NCBI GenBank assembly: GCA_945868745.1 | Contig: CAMBMK010000014.1 | Span: 1 to 33,188 of the forward strand | Source: an uncultured Bacteroidales bacterium | GTDB taxonomy: Bacteria > Bacteroidota > Bacteroidia > Bacteroidales > UBA932 | Reading direction: 5' to 3' | DNA: 33,188 nucleotides | Shown here: one piece after another, positions 8,117 through 15,606 of the stretch | Layout: every line of letters begins with the position of its first letter | How positions within the stretch are numbered: position 1 is the first letter of the stretch | Program-made: the position numbers and the translations under genes | Notes under the pieces: model-generated | What the model was told of the DNA's origin: nothing | The model's input: only the letters and a program-made list of their open reading frames with translations | The model's database searches: none

Positions 8117-8150
8117 GCCGGCTGCCCGTTGGAGGCTGCCGGCCTTTTTT
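8117..8150 (+). terminator. Rho-independent terminator after the lipoprotein gene
   Basis: Arms 8117-8126 and 8134-8143 pair (six GC pairs, one T-T mismatch, three more pairs) around a 7-base loop. TTTTTT follows at 8145-8150. An A-run before the left arm could let it also end the convergent NigD-like transcript. Confidence 0.9.
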
Positions 8151-8198
8151 ATGGTAATCTTCAGAAAAAATTACTAAGCTGATTTGAAGTACTCTTCT

Positions 8199-8966
8199 TT
8201 ATTGTCCGATGACCCCGATTGTCATCGAAGGGCTGCCTGTGCCGGAGCGTATGATTGAACCCTTGGTGTAAATCTTTTTGAAAGAGACTTTTCCAAGCTC
8301 GTCTGCAACATACCAGGTGCTCTCGATGGACACCGGAAAAGAGTCGGTCCCGGAAGGAAGCATCCAGTCGGAAGGGACTGAGTAGAACGATGTCGCAATC
8401 TCAAAGCCGTTGTCATCCCTGATGGTGCCGTCTTCGCCGACAGGAGTTTCCCCGAAGGCATTGTGCCTCATCGCCAGCCTTACGGTGTCGTTCTGGACAC
8501 CCCTGTATTCGAGATTGACCTGACGGAGGGTGCTGCCGGATTTCTTGCTGAAAACCGCCGCTTCGATATTGAGATAACCTCCGCTGAACCAGCCGCTTGA
8601 AAGGATGATGGCGTCTTCTCCGAGGGGCTCTCCGGTCTCCGGGTCGATATCTTCTTCGTTGGACTTCACCGCTTTTTTGCAGGTCACGTCAATCAGTTCA
8701 GTGACGCGGATGTCGTACTGCCTGCCGGCCTCGGTCTCTTCAAGCACGTCGAAATACAGAATGACCCTATCTTTGTCCGAAAGCCTGTCCCCGACATTGT
8801 TTTCCGTAACCCTGTACCTGTATCCTCCGTCGGAGGTGAACACTCCCTGCCTGTAGGAACCGATGTCCATGACGTGCGACGGATTGTCATTTTCTTCGCT
8901 GAAACAGCCTGTAAGGCATAGTACTGCAGCCGCGGAGGCCGCCAGCATTGATATTTTCCTTTTCAT
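8199..8966 (-). CDS. NigD-like lipoprotein
   Basis: The 255-residue protein has a signal peptide with lipobox CLTGC (lipidated Cys21), followed by FSEENDN, an acidic stretch compatible with surface export. The body matches the Bacteroidota NigD-like pattern as I know it: an N-terminal OB-like domain (YRYRVTENN, then DRVILYFDVLEE, YDIRVTELIDVTCKKAV) and a C-terminal beta-sandwich (LNIEAAVF, VNLEYRG, DTVRLAMRHNAFGE, ATSFYSVPSDW). NigD was named from a Prevotella bacteriocin locus, but most homologues lie outside such loci and their role is unknown. The gene starts 15 bases after the Fur-family gene and has no separate promoter that I can see, so the two are probably cotranscribed. Confidence 0.75.
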   Translation of the reverse strand: MKRKISMLAASAAAVLCLTGCFSEENDNPSHVMDIGSYRQGVFTSDGGYRYRVTENNVGDRLSDKDRVILYFDVLEETEAGRQYDIRVTELIDVTCKKAVKSNEEDIDPETGEPLGEDAIILSSGWFSGGYLNIEAAVFSKKSGSTLRQVNLEYRGVQNDTVRLAMRHNAFGETPVGEDGTIRDDNGFEIATSFYSVPSDWMLPSGTDSFPVSIESTWYVADELGKVSFKKIYTKGSIIRSGTGSPSMTIGVIGQ

Positions 8967-8981
8967 TGCAATTGATTTCGT

Positions 8982-9446
8982 TTAATATTGCTGTTTGCGC
9001 CCCCTGCGTGAAGGATGGCAGAGAATCTGGATGTCGAAGCCTTCCACATTGTAGCCCTTGAATTTGCGTCTGCGGAGCTTCTCCGTCACCGTCTCGATGA
9101 GTTCGTCGTCGAAGATGTCGCGGAATGTGTTGCTGACCGTGTCGTAGAGATGGATGTGCATAAAGGTGTTCACATCAAAATACATCTTGCAGTTGGCGCT
9201 CATCCTGTGGCGATAGACCCCGATGTCGGCCATCGTGGTGAGGATGTTGTAAACCGAAGCCACGGTCACCTTCGCCGTCCCTTCATTTGTGATGTGCTCC
9301 GCCACCATATCCGCGCTGGCGTGCCCGAGGGCGAGCATCGCATTGTGGACAGCTACCCTCTGCGGCGTAATCTTCATCGAATGCCGCTTCAAAAATGTCT
9401 TAAGCTCTTCAATCGAGAGCGGTTTTGGTGTGTTGTCGCTATGCAT
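8982..9446 (-). CDS. Atypical Fur-family transcription regulator
   Basis: The 154-residue protein has the Fur winged-helix domain (about residues 7-85: KRHSMKITPQRVAVHNAML, then VTVASVYNILTTMADIGV, the recognition helix and wing) and a dimerisation domain. Fur, PerR and Zur normally carry HHHxxC and CxxC motifs that bind structural and sensory metal. Here the corresponding stretch is FMHIHLYDTVSNTFRDI, keeping two His but no CxxC, so sensing is likely different. Atypical members occur in Bacteroidota, for example the haem-linked Fur homologue of Porphyromonas. The ATG at 9446 was chosen because the in-frame TTG at 9455 overlaps the -7 box. It is divergent from trxB, which suggests a redox-linked regulon, though this is inference. 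Confidence 0.85.
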   Translation of the reverse strand: MHSDNTPKPLSIEELKTFLKRHSMKITPQRVAVHNAMLALGHASADMVAEHITNEGTAKVTVASVYNILTTMADIGVYRHRMSANCKMYFDVNTFMHIHLYDTVSNTFRDIFDDELIETVTEKLRRRKFKGYNVEGFDIQILCHPSRRGRKQQY

Positions 9447-9452
9447 AGACTG

Positions 9453-9460
9453 CAAAGGTA
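9453..9460 (-). promoter_or_regulatory. -7 promoter box of the fur-like gene
   Basis: TACCTTTG on the minus strand ends 6 bases before the ATG at 9446, so transcription would begin at or within a base or two of the start codon. Confidence 0.7.
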
Positions 9461-9490
9461 ATAAAAATTCTGAATGATGCTGAATTTTAC

Positions 9491-9498
9491 TATCTTTG
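9491..9498 (+). promoter_or_regulatory. -7 promoter box of trxB
   Basis: TATCTTTG ends 5 bases before the ATG at 9504, implying a leaderless or nearly leaderless mRNA. Confidence 0.7.
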
Positions 9499-9503
9499 TA
9501 TTT

Positions 9504-10427
9504 ATGATACAGACTTTGATTATAGGCTCCGGTCCCGCCGGGTACACCGCAGCCATCTATACTTCCAGGGCAGCCCTTTCCCCGGTCCTTTACGAAGGAA
9601 TGGAGCCGGGCGGTCAGCTTACCACGACAACCATTGTCGAGAATTACCCGGGATTTGAAAACGGCATCGATGCCAACACCCTGATGGACGCAATGAAAGC
9701 CCAGGCCAAACGTTTCGGCGCGGAGATCCGCCCGGGGCGCATCAAGTCCATTGACCTTTCGTCACGCCCGTTCCGCGCAATCGACGACCACGACAACGAG
9801 ATCATCGCACAGACCGTGATCATCGCCACCGGCGCGACCGCACGCTATCTCGGCCTCCCTTCTGAGACGAAATACAGGGGGATGGGCGTATCGGCCTGCG
9901 CGACCTGCGACGGCTTCTTCTACCGCAAAAAGACTGTGGCGGTGGTCGGGGGCGGCGATTCCGCATGCGAGGAGGCCACATATCTTGCAGGTCTCTGCAA
10001 AAAGGTCTATATGATTGTGCGCCGCGACGTCTTCAGGGCATCGGCGGCAATGCAGCGCAAGGTCGAGAACACGCCTAACATCGAGGTCCTCTGGGGATGC
10101 AACACCCGCGAAGTCCTCGGCGACGAATACGGGGTCACCGGCGTCCGTCTCGAGAAGAACGATGGTACTGTTTTTGATATCAGCATCGACGGCTTTTTCC
10201 TCGGCATCGGACACCATCCCAACTCCGACCTCGTGCGCGGACAGGTGGAGACCGACGCCAACGGCTACATCGTGACGGACGGAAAGTCTTCCGCCACCTC
10301 GGTGGAGGGAGTATTTGCCGCCGGAGATGTCCAGGACCCGTCTTACCGCCAGGCGATTACGGCTGCAGCATCAGGTTGCAGGGCTGCACTCGACGTGGAG
10401 AGGTTCCTGATAGAACATAACATTTAG
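9504..10427 (+). CDS. trxB: Thioredoxin-disulfide reductase
   Basis: This 307-residue flavoenzyme passes electrons from NADPH to thioredoxin in the cytoplasm. The FAD-binding motif GSGPAG lies at residues 8-13, the redox pair CATC at 132-135 (Cys132 and Cys135), and the NADPH motif GGGDSACEEA at about 149-158. The second FAD motif, GVFAAGDVQD, is near the C-terminus, with the usual YRQAITAAASGCRAAL after it. Length and motif order are standard for the low-molecular-weight bacterial enzyme. I chose the ATG at 9504, which opens with MIQTLIIGSGPAG. The frame ten codons upstream is not plausible because it spans the promoter. bamD follows after 6 bases, so the envelope gene may share this transcript. 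Confidence 0.95.
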   Translation: MIQTLIIGSGPAGYTAAIYTSRAALSPVLYEGMEPGGQLTTTTIVENYPGFENGIDANTLMDAMKAQAKRFGAEIRPGRIKSIDLSSRPFRAIDDHDNEIIAQTVIIATGATARYLGLPSETKYRGMGVSACATCDGFFYRKKTVAVVGGGDSACEEATYLAGLCKKVYMIVRRDVFRASAAMQRKVENTPNIEVLWGCNTREVLGDEYGVTGVRLEKNDGTVFDISIDGFFLGIGHHPNSDLVRGQVETDANGYIVTDGKSSATSVEGVFAAGDVQDPSYRQAITAAASGCRAALDVERFLIEHNI

Positions 10428-10433
10428 AAAAGG

Positions 10434-11237
10434 ATGAACAGACAGCTGAAAACTCTCATCATTGCGGCCTTTGCCCTCCTTTGCGTGACAGGTTGCAAGA
10501 CAAAGTACGACACCCTTCTGGAAAGCAGCAACGTGGATGAAAAATACGCTGCCGCCTTTGAATATTTCAATCAGGGAAAGTACCAGAAGGCGGCGTCGCT
10601 TTTCGAGTCGATGGCCATTCTGACCAACGGCACCTCGCGCGACGATACGGTCCAGTACTACTGGGGCCTGAGCAACTACCGCTACAAGGACTACTACACG
10701 GCCGAGGCCAATTTCTCCAAGTTCATCGAGACTTTTCCGCGCAGTCCGTTCACCGAGGAGGCCCGCTATCTCAGGATCGACTGCCTCTACCGCTCCACAT
10801 ACCGCTGGGAGCTTGACCAGCAGCCGACCTACTCCGCCATGGAGCATATGAACCAGTACCTCAAGGATTATCCCGAAAGCGACCGCAGGAGCGACATCAT
10901 GGCGATGCTCGACGAGCTCAACTACCGTCTCGACAAAAAGGCCTACGAGGCTGCGAAGCTCTACTACAAGATGGAGGACTACAAGGCCTCGCGCGTTGCC
11001 CTGAGGAATGTCATCAAGGATGACGCCGACAATATCTTCCGCGAGGACATACTCTACTACATCGCGATGTCGTCCTACAAATATGCCAATATGAGCGTCA
11101 GGGAAAAGCAGAAGGACAGGTTCCTGACCTTTGTGGATGACTATCTCAACTTCATAAGCGAGAACCCCGATTCGCCGTACCGCAAGGAGCTAGACGGCCT
11201 TTATGAGAAGGCCCAGAAGCTTATAGCCAGGCTGTAG
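10434..11237 (+). CDS. bamD: Outer-membrane assembly lipoprotein BamD
   Basis: BamD is the essential lipoprotein of the BAM complex that helps BamA insert beta-barrels into the outer membrane. The 267-residue protein has a signal peptide with lipobox CVTGC (lipidated Cys21) followed by KTKYDTLLES. It then carries TPR-like helical repeats (AFEYFNQGKYQKAASLFE, YYWGLSNYRYKDYYTAEANFSKFIETFPRSP, AMEHMNQYLKDYPES, AKLYYKMEDYKASRVALRNVIKDD). Lack of an acidic surface-export signal after the cysteine fits a periplasm-facing lipoprotein. In many Bacteroidota bamD precedes the omega subunit gene, as here (110-base gap). bamA is in this window too, but at 15607-18189. Confidence 0.92.
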   Translation: MNRQLKTLIIAAFALLCVTGCKTKYDTLLESSNVDEKYAAAFEYFNQGKYQKAASLFESMAILTNGTSRDDTVQYYWGLSNYRYKDYYTAEANFSKFIETFPRSPFTEEARYLRIDCLYRSTYRWELDQQPTYSAMEHMNQYLKDYPESDRRSDIMAMLDELNYRLDKKAYEAAKLYYKMEDYKASRVALRNVIKDDADNIFREDILYYIAMSSYKYANMSVREKQKDRFLTFVDDYLNFISENPDSPYRKELDGLYEKAQKLIARL

Positions 11238-11347
11238 GGGAGCGGTTCCCGGGCAAATGCGAGATTTTGAAACCCCGCCGCCCTGCCTCCCGTATCTATA
11301 TTGAAGCTGCAGGAAGTGCGGTTTCCAAAAAGAACAGAATAAGAATT

Positions 11348-11680
11348 ATGGATAGAAAAAAAGTACCTGGCAATACCGTCACACGCGACGTGAAGGACCT
11401 TGCCGCGCCTACGGGCAACCTCTATGAATCAGTAGTCATCCTCTATAAAAGGGCCAACCAGATTGCCGCTGCCGAGAAGAAGGAGCTCAACAAGAAGCTT
11501 GAGGACTTCAAGAACGACCGCGACTCCATGGAGGAGGTTTTCGAAAACAGGGAGCAGATAGAGATCTCCAAGTATTACGAGAAACTTCCTAAGCCTGCCC
11601 TTGTAGCCGTTGAAGAATTCAAGGAAGGCGAACTCGAATACCGTGTCGCCAACGACAAACCATATTCGGAGGAAGCATAG
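11348..11680 (+). CDS. rpoZ: RNA polymerase omega subunit, Bacteroidota type
   Basis: The 110-residue protein matches the Bacteroidota omega/Rpb6-like subunit: an N-terminal VTRDVKDLAAPTGNLYESVVILYKRANQIAA, then KKELNKKLEDF, then NREQIEISKYYEKLPKPALVAVEEF. Omega binds the beta-prime subunit and helps polymerase assembly. I chose the ATG at 11348, giving MDRKKVPGNTVTRD as in homologues; the in-frame extension to 11267 is not conserved-looking. There is no TAnnTTTG box in the 110-base gap upstream, only a degenerate TATCTATATTG around 11293-11303, so it may depend on the trxB-bamD transcript. recN follows after 3 bases. Confidence 0.88.
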   Translation: MDRKKVPGNTVTRDVKDLAAPTGNLYESVVILYKRANQIAAAEKKELNKKLEDFKNDRDSMEEVFENREQIEISKYYEKLPKPALVAVEEFKEGELEYRVANDKPYSEEA

Positions 11681-11683
11681 GTA

Positions 11684-13354
11684 ATGCTGACGTCTCTTCA
11701 GGTAAGGAATTACGTGCTCATAGACTCGCTGGACATACAGTTCCCGGCGGGTCTTGGCATTATTACGGGACAGACCGGAGCCGGAAAATCCATTCTGCTC
11801 GGTGCCCTGTCGCTGGTTCTGGGATCAAAGGCCGACGCTTCCCTGATCGGCCGCTCGGCGGACAACTGCATCGTCGAGGCAGCATTTGACGTCCACGAAG
11901 ACAAAGTGCTGGAGGGAATGCTTGCGGAGAAGGACCTGCCGTGGAACGGTGGACAGCTTGTAGTAAGGCGCGTGGTTGCAGCCAGCGGGCGTTCCCGCTC
12001 GTTCATCAATGATGAGCCCGTGAAGGTGGAGGACCTTTCGCGTTTCGCCTCGAGGCTCGTGGACATCCACTCGCAGCACCAGACACTGCTGCTTTCCGAC
12101 CGGGCGTACCAGCTTTCGATGCTTGACCATTTTGCCGGCAATTCCGCTTTGCTTGAAGAGTGTTCCGGGACCTGGACTGCATTGTCCTCGCATCAGGCCG
12201 AGCTTTCCTCCATAGAAGAGCGCATCCGCACCCTGGCACAGCAGAGGGATTTCAATGAGGCTATGTTCCGCAGGCTCGATGAGGCCAGGCTCCGCGAAGG
12301 GGAGATGGAGGAGCTTGACCTTGAGCAGAAGGCCCTTGCCAATGCAGAGGAGATAAAATCGGGTCTGTACAGTGTCAGCGGGGCCTTTTCCGGTGACCCG
12401 CAGTCCGACAGCCCTTCAGTCGATTCCCTGATGAAAGAGGCCGTCCGTCAGCTTTCCAAGGTTGCAAAATATGTCCCTGATGCCTCCGGACTGGCTTCAA
12501 GGCTCGATTCGGCACGCCTGGAAATCGAGGACATCCTCTCCGAGGTGGAGTCTCTCGGACAACGTACAGAGGTGTCTCCGGAAAGGCTTGAGGCCGTTGA
12601 AAACAGGATGTCGCTTCTGTATGAGCTGATGAATAAGCACCAGTGCGCCGACATTGCGCAGCTGATTGCAGAGAGGGACAGGCTTTCAGGACTCATTTTC
12701 GATTCAGATGCCCTGTGTGAAAAGAGGGACAGTCTCGTGAAGACCGTCGGGGCAGACAGGGAAAGGCTTGAAAGGGTGTGCAAAGCCCTGCACGATGCGC
12801 GTGAAAAGGCCGCCGGGCCGTTTGCGGCCGAGATCCAGCAGTCTATAAGGGACCTCGAGCTCGACCAGGCCGTATTCCGTGTGGAAGTCACCCCTTCTGC
12901 CGTAACCCGGACGGGAGCCGATGCCGTGTCCTTCCTGTTCTCCGCATCAGGAACCGCACCGGCAGATGTGGCAAAGTGTGCCTCCGGAGGAGAAATGTCC
13001 CGCATAATGCTGTGTCTCAAGGCTATGATGGCCAAATACACTTCAATGCCTACAATGGTCTTTGATGAGATTGATACCGGCGTGTCAGGAAGCGTAGCCG
13101 ACAAGATGGGCTCTATGATCTGCCGTATGGGCCGGGATATGCAGGTGTTTGCAATCACCCATCTTCCGCAGGTAGCCGCCAAGGGAAATGCCCATTTCCT
13201 TGTGTCCAAATCCATTGCGGAGGACGGCCGTGCAGTCACATCCATCTCTCCGCTCACAGGCGAGGACCGCGTCCGCGAAATCGCAAGGATGCTCAGCGGT
13301 TCCACCATCACCCCGGAGGCCATTGCCAACGCCAAAAGCCTGCTGTCATACTGA
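11684..13354 (+). CDS. recN: DNA repair protein RecN
   Basis: RecN is an SMC-like ATPase that acts early in double-strand break repair. The 556-residue protein has a Walker A motif GQTGAGKS at residues 29-36, a long coiled-coil middle (about 160-380, rich in Glu, Arg and Leu), an ABC signature CASGGEMSRI near 430-440 and a Walker B FDEIDTGVSG at about 460-469, followed by the switch region AITHLPQVAAKGNAHF. Length is typical. It begins 3 bases after rpoZ. In many Bacteroidota, coaBC and DUF4835 genes separate rpoZ and recN, and they are absent here. Confidence 0.95.
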   Translation: MLTSLQVRNYVLIDSLDIQFPAGLGIITGQTGAGKSILLGALSLVLGSKADASLIGRSADNCIVEAAFDVHEDKVLEGMLAEKDLPWNGGQLVVRRVVAASGRSRSFINDEPVKVEDLSRFASRLVDIHSQHQTLLLSDRAYQLSMLDHFAGNSALLEECSGTWTALSSHQAELSSIEERIRTLAQQRDFNEAMFRRLDEARLREGEMEELDLEQKALANAEEIKSGLYSVSGAFSGDPQSDSPSVDSLMKEAVRQLSKVAKYVPDASGLASRLDSARLEIEDILSEVESLGQRTEVSPERLEAVENRMSLLYELMNKHQCADIAQLIAERDRLSGLIFDSDALCEKRDSLVKTVGADRERLERVCKALHDAREKAAGPFAAEIQQSIRDLELDQAVFRVEVTPSAVTRTGADAVSFLFSASGTAPADVAKCASGGEMSRIMLCLKAMMAKYTSMPTMVFDEIDTGVSGSVADKMGSMICRMGRDMQVFAITHLPQVAAKGNAHFLVSKSIAEDGRAVTSISPLTGEDRVREIARMLSGSTITPEAIANAKSLLSY

Positions 13355-13398
13355 TTCCATTCAGCAGCTTTTTTGAAGATTCCCGACAATACAAATAA

Positions 13399-13429
13399 AA
13401 GGCCCGCAGTTTTCTGCGAGCCTTCTTTT
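13399..13429. terminator. Bidirectional terminator between recN and gdhA
   Basis: Arms 13399-13409 and 13414-13424 form an 11-base stem with one mismatch around a TTTT loop. CTTTT follows on the plus strand and an A-rich stretch precedes it, so it can serve both convergent genes. Confidence 0.8.
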
Positions 13430-13448
13430 GTCTGTCCAATCCTCGGGA

Positions 13449-14792
13449 TTAGATGGTACCCTGCTCAAGCATAGCCTGTGCGACCTTCATAAAGCCGGCG
13501 ATGTTGGCGCCCTTTACGTAGTCAACAGTACCGTCCGGCTGGGTTCCGAACTTGACGCACTGCTCGTGGATGCTTGACATGATGTAGTGGAGCTTGTCGT
13601 CAACTTCCTGACCTGACCAGCTGATGTGGGTTGCGTTCTGGGTCATTTCGAGACCTGAGGTAGCAACACCGCCTGCGTTCACAGCCTTTCCAGGAGCGAA
13701 GATGATACCGTGGCTCTGGAAGTAGTGGATAGCGCCAGGCTGGCAGCCCATGTTGGAGATTTCGCAGCAGCACCAGCAGCCGTTGGCTACGAGCTCTTTT
13801 GCGTCATCCTCTGAAAGCTCGTTCTGGAATGCGGAAGGAAGTGCGATGTCGCAAGGGATGCTCCATGACTTCTTGCCTGCGGTGAAGTGAGCCTTGTCCG
13901 GGAATTTTACTGCCATATCTTCAACCTTGTTGCGGTTGGAAGCACGCATGACGAGCATGTAGTCGATCATTTCCTTGGTGATACCGTCAGGAATGTGGCA
14001 AACGCCGTCAGGTCCTGAGATGGCAACAACCTTTGCTCCGAGCTGTACGGCCTTTGTAGCTGCACCCCAAGCCACGTTGCCGAAGCCTGAAAGTGTAACG
14101 GTCTTGCCCTCGATGCTCTTGCCTGCGTGGTTGAGGATATGCTGGGTAAGATAGAGTGCGCCGAAGCCTGTAGCCTCAGGACGGAGAACTGAACCGCCCC
14201 AGGTGCCGCCCTTTCCGGTGAGAACGCCGGTATTGTACTGACGTGCGAGCTTCTTGTACATACCGTAGAGATAGCCGATTTCGCGTCCGCCCACACCTAC
14301 GTCGCCTGCAGGAACGTCCTGGTCAGGACCGATGCAGTTCCACAGCTCAAGCATGAATGCCTGGCAGAAACGCATGATCTCGTCATCTGACTTTCCGACA
14401 GGGTCGAAGTCTGAACCGCCCTTTGCACCGCCCATAGGAAGGGTTGTAAGAGCATTCTTGAATGTCTGCTCGAATCCGAGGAATTTGAGCATTGAAGGAG
14501 TAACAGCCTTGTGGAAGCGGAGGCCGCCCTTGTAAGGACCGATGGCGGAGTTGAACTGGATACGGTAACCGAGGTTGGTCTGTACCTCACCCTTGTCGTC
14601 AACCCAAGTCACGCGGAAGGTGAAGATGCGGTCCGGCTCAACGATGCGCTCGACGATCTTTGCCTTTTCGAACTCAGGATGCTGGTTGTACACATCCTCG
14701 ATAGACTCCAGAACTTCCTGAACTGCCTGAAGGTATTCATTCTCGCCAGGATACTTGGCCTGAAGCTTCGCCATTATTTCTGCTGTCTTCAT
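13449..14792 (-). CDS. gdhA: Glutamate dehydrogenase, hexameric NADP-type
   Basis: This 447-residue enzyme interconverts 2-oxoglutarate plus ammonia and glutamate, the main ammonia assimilation route in many gut Bacteroidota. Substrate-binding Lys88 (GPYKGG), catalytic Lys124 (PMGGAKGGSDFDP) and Asp164 (VPAGDVGVGGRE) are present, and the Rossmann motif SGFGNVAWG starts at 235. Length fits the 445-450 residue hexamer family. NADP preference is inferred from family resemblance. One segment is unusual: where relatives read EGANMP or EVANMP, this protein reads EISNMGC (344-350), preceded by CWCCC (339-343). The gene has its own promoter and is monocistronic. Confidence 0.95.
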   Translation of the reverse strand: MKTAEIMAKLQAKYPGENEYLQAVQEVLESIEDVYNQHPEFEKAKIVERIVEPDRIFTFRVTWVDDKGEVQTNLGYRIQFNSAIGPYKGGLRFHKAVTPSMLKFLGFEQTFKNALTTLPMGGAKGGSDFDPVGKSDDEIMRFCQAFMLELWNCIGPDQDVPAGDVGVGGREIGYLYGMYKKLARQYNTGVLTGKGGTWGGSVLRPEATGFGALYLTQHILNHAGKSIEGKTVTLSGFGNVAWGAATKAVQLGAKVVAISGPDGVCHIPDGITKEMIDYMLVMRASNRNKVEDMAVKFPDKAHFTAGKKSWSIPCDIALPSAFQNELSEDDAKELVANGCWCCCEISNMGCQPGAIHYFQSHGIIFAPGKAVNAGGVATSGLEMTQNATHISWSGQEVDDKLHYIMSSIHEQCVKFGTQPDGTVDYVKGANIAGFMKVAQAMLEQGTI

Positions 14793-14862
14793 AATGAATT
14801 GATAATGAAAATGTTTATAGTTTTTGTGTTATTAAGAATTTTGTCTTTTCTTAATCGCGGTA

Positions 14863-14870
14863 CAAATCTA
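14863..14870 (-). promoter_or_regulatory. -7 promoter box of gdhA
   Basis: TAGATTTG on the minus strand fits TAnnTTTG. A T-rich stretch lies about 19-23 bases upstream in place of a clear -33 TTTG. Confidence 0.65.
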
Positions 14871-14900
14871 ATAATTTAAATCGTCTTAAAAAAGTTATTT

Positions 14901-14936
14901 TTAAAAAATGCGATGAACGATTTCCGTCCATCGCAT
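14901..14936 (-). terminator. Rho-independent terminator of the bamA-ompH transcript
   Basis: Arms 14908-14919 and 14925-14936 pair over 12 positions with one mismatch around a 5-base loop. On the minus strand a T-run (complement of 14903-14908) follows the stem. Confidence 0.85.
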
Positions 14937-14965
14937 AACCTGCTGTCTTCAAGACCGTAATGGCA

Positions 14966-15532
14966 TTACTGCTGGGCAGCCTGTGCCTGTGCCTGGAGCT
15001 CTGCCTGGAGGGTTTCGAGAGTCCTTCCCTCAGGGATGCCGAGAGCCTTGCGGGCTGCCGGTGTGAGGTCGGTGCTCATGGTCTCGTCGATATAGAGAAG
15101 CGAGCCCTTCTCGAACACATAGACATAGCCGCCTTCCTTTGCGAGCTTCTGGACAGTCTCGATGGCTTTCTGCTGGATAGGGGCCATGAGGCTGCTCTGG
15201 CTTGCCTGAAGCTCCTGCTGTGCAGTCTGCTGGAACTCATAGATGCGGTTCTGGATGTCATTGAGCTCTTTCTCCTTGCTCTCGCGGATTGCTGCCGTCC
15301 AGGTGGAAGCCTTCTGCTGATACTGCTGTGACTTGGTCTGGAACTCCTCGATCATGCTTGCATAGGTCTCGTCAAACTCCTTGCTCTGTGCACTTATCTG
15401 TGCGCGGGCCTGGTCGGACTCCGGCATAAGCTGGACAAGTTCAGAGTAGTTTACATGAGCAAACTTTAGGTTCTGCGCTGAGGCAGAAAGAGTAATGAGC
15501 GCCGCAGCGACAAAAAGAACAATTTTTTTCAT
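14966..15532 (-). CDS. OmpH/Skp-family periplasmic chaperone
   Basis: The 188-residue protein has a cleavable signal peptide (about 1-19, ending ASA before QN) and a long Gln/Glu/Lys-rich coiled coil (about 45-120), the tentacle region of Skp/OmpH chaperones that hold unfolded outer-membrane proteins in the periplasm. Conserved family landmarks are FAHVNYSELVQLMPE at the start of the core and the strand EGGYVYVFEKGSLLYID near 133-149. It lies 74 bases downstream of bamA with no TAnnTTTG box between, so it is probably cotranscribed. A Gln/Ala tail ends the protein. A second OmpH-like gene lies at 20676-21305. Confidence 0.9.
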   Translation of the reverse strand: MKKIVLFVAAALITLSASAQNLKFAHVNYSELVQLMPESDQARAQISAQSKEFDETYASMIEEFQTKSQQYQQKASTWTAAIRESKEKELNDIQNRIYEFQQTAQQELQASQSSLMAPIQQKAIETVQKLAKEGGYVYVFEKGSLLYIDETMSTDLTPAARKALGIPEGRTLETLQAELQAQAQAAQQ

Positions 15533-15606
15533 ATTAGATACTTAAAGATTTTTTCATACTCAAAATGTGGCAGGAATCTGGTGCATCAAATATCAAGCCA
15601 TATCGT

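Larger units (their letters stand above)
9451..9500. promoter_or_regulatory. Mirrored divergent promoter region of fur-like gene and trxB
   Basis: The left arm 9451-9470 and right arm 9482-9500 form an imperfect inverted repeat around an 11-base centre. Each arm contains a -7 box pointing outward. The two predicted transcription starts are about 56 bases apart, so two polymerases could hardly bind at once. The symmetry would also suit a dimeric regulator such as the adjacent Fur homologue. Confidence 0.6.
14793..14965. other. Intergenic region between gdhA and ompH
   Basis: This AT-rich stretch holds the gdhA promoter and leader (about 66 bases from predicted transcription start to ATG) and the ompH terminator. 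I see no gene in it. Confidence 0.7.

Noticed and set aside
11267..11347. N-terminal extension of rpoZ
   Set aside because: The 27 extra residues are Arg/Pro-rich and unlike omega N-termini; the ATG at 11348 starts the conserved part.
14793..14862. Riboswitch in the gdhA leader
   Set aside because: The leader is short and AT-rich and shows no conserved aptamer core that I recognise.
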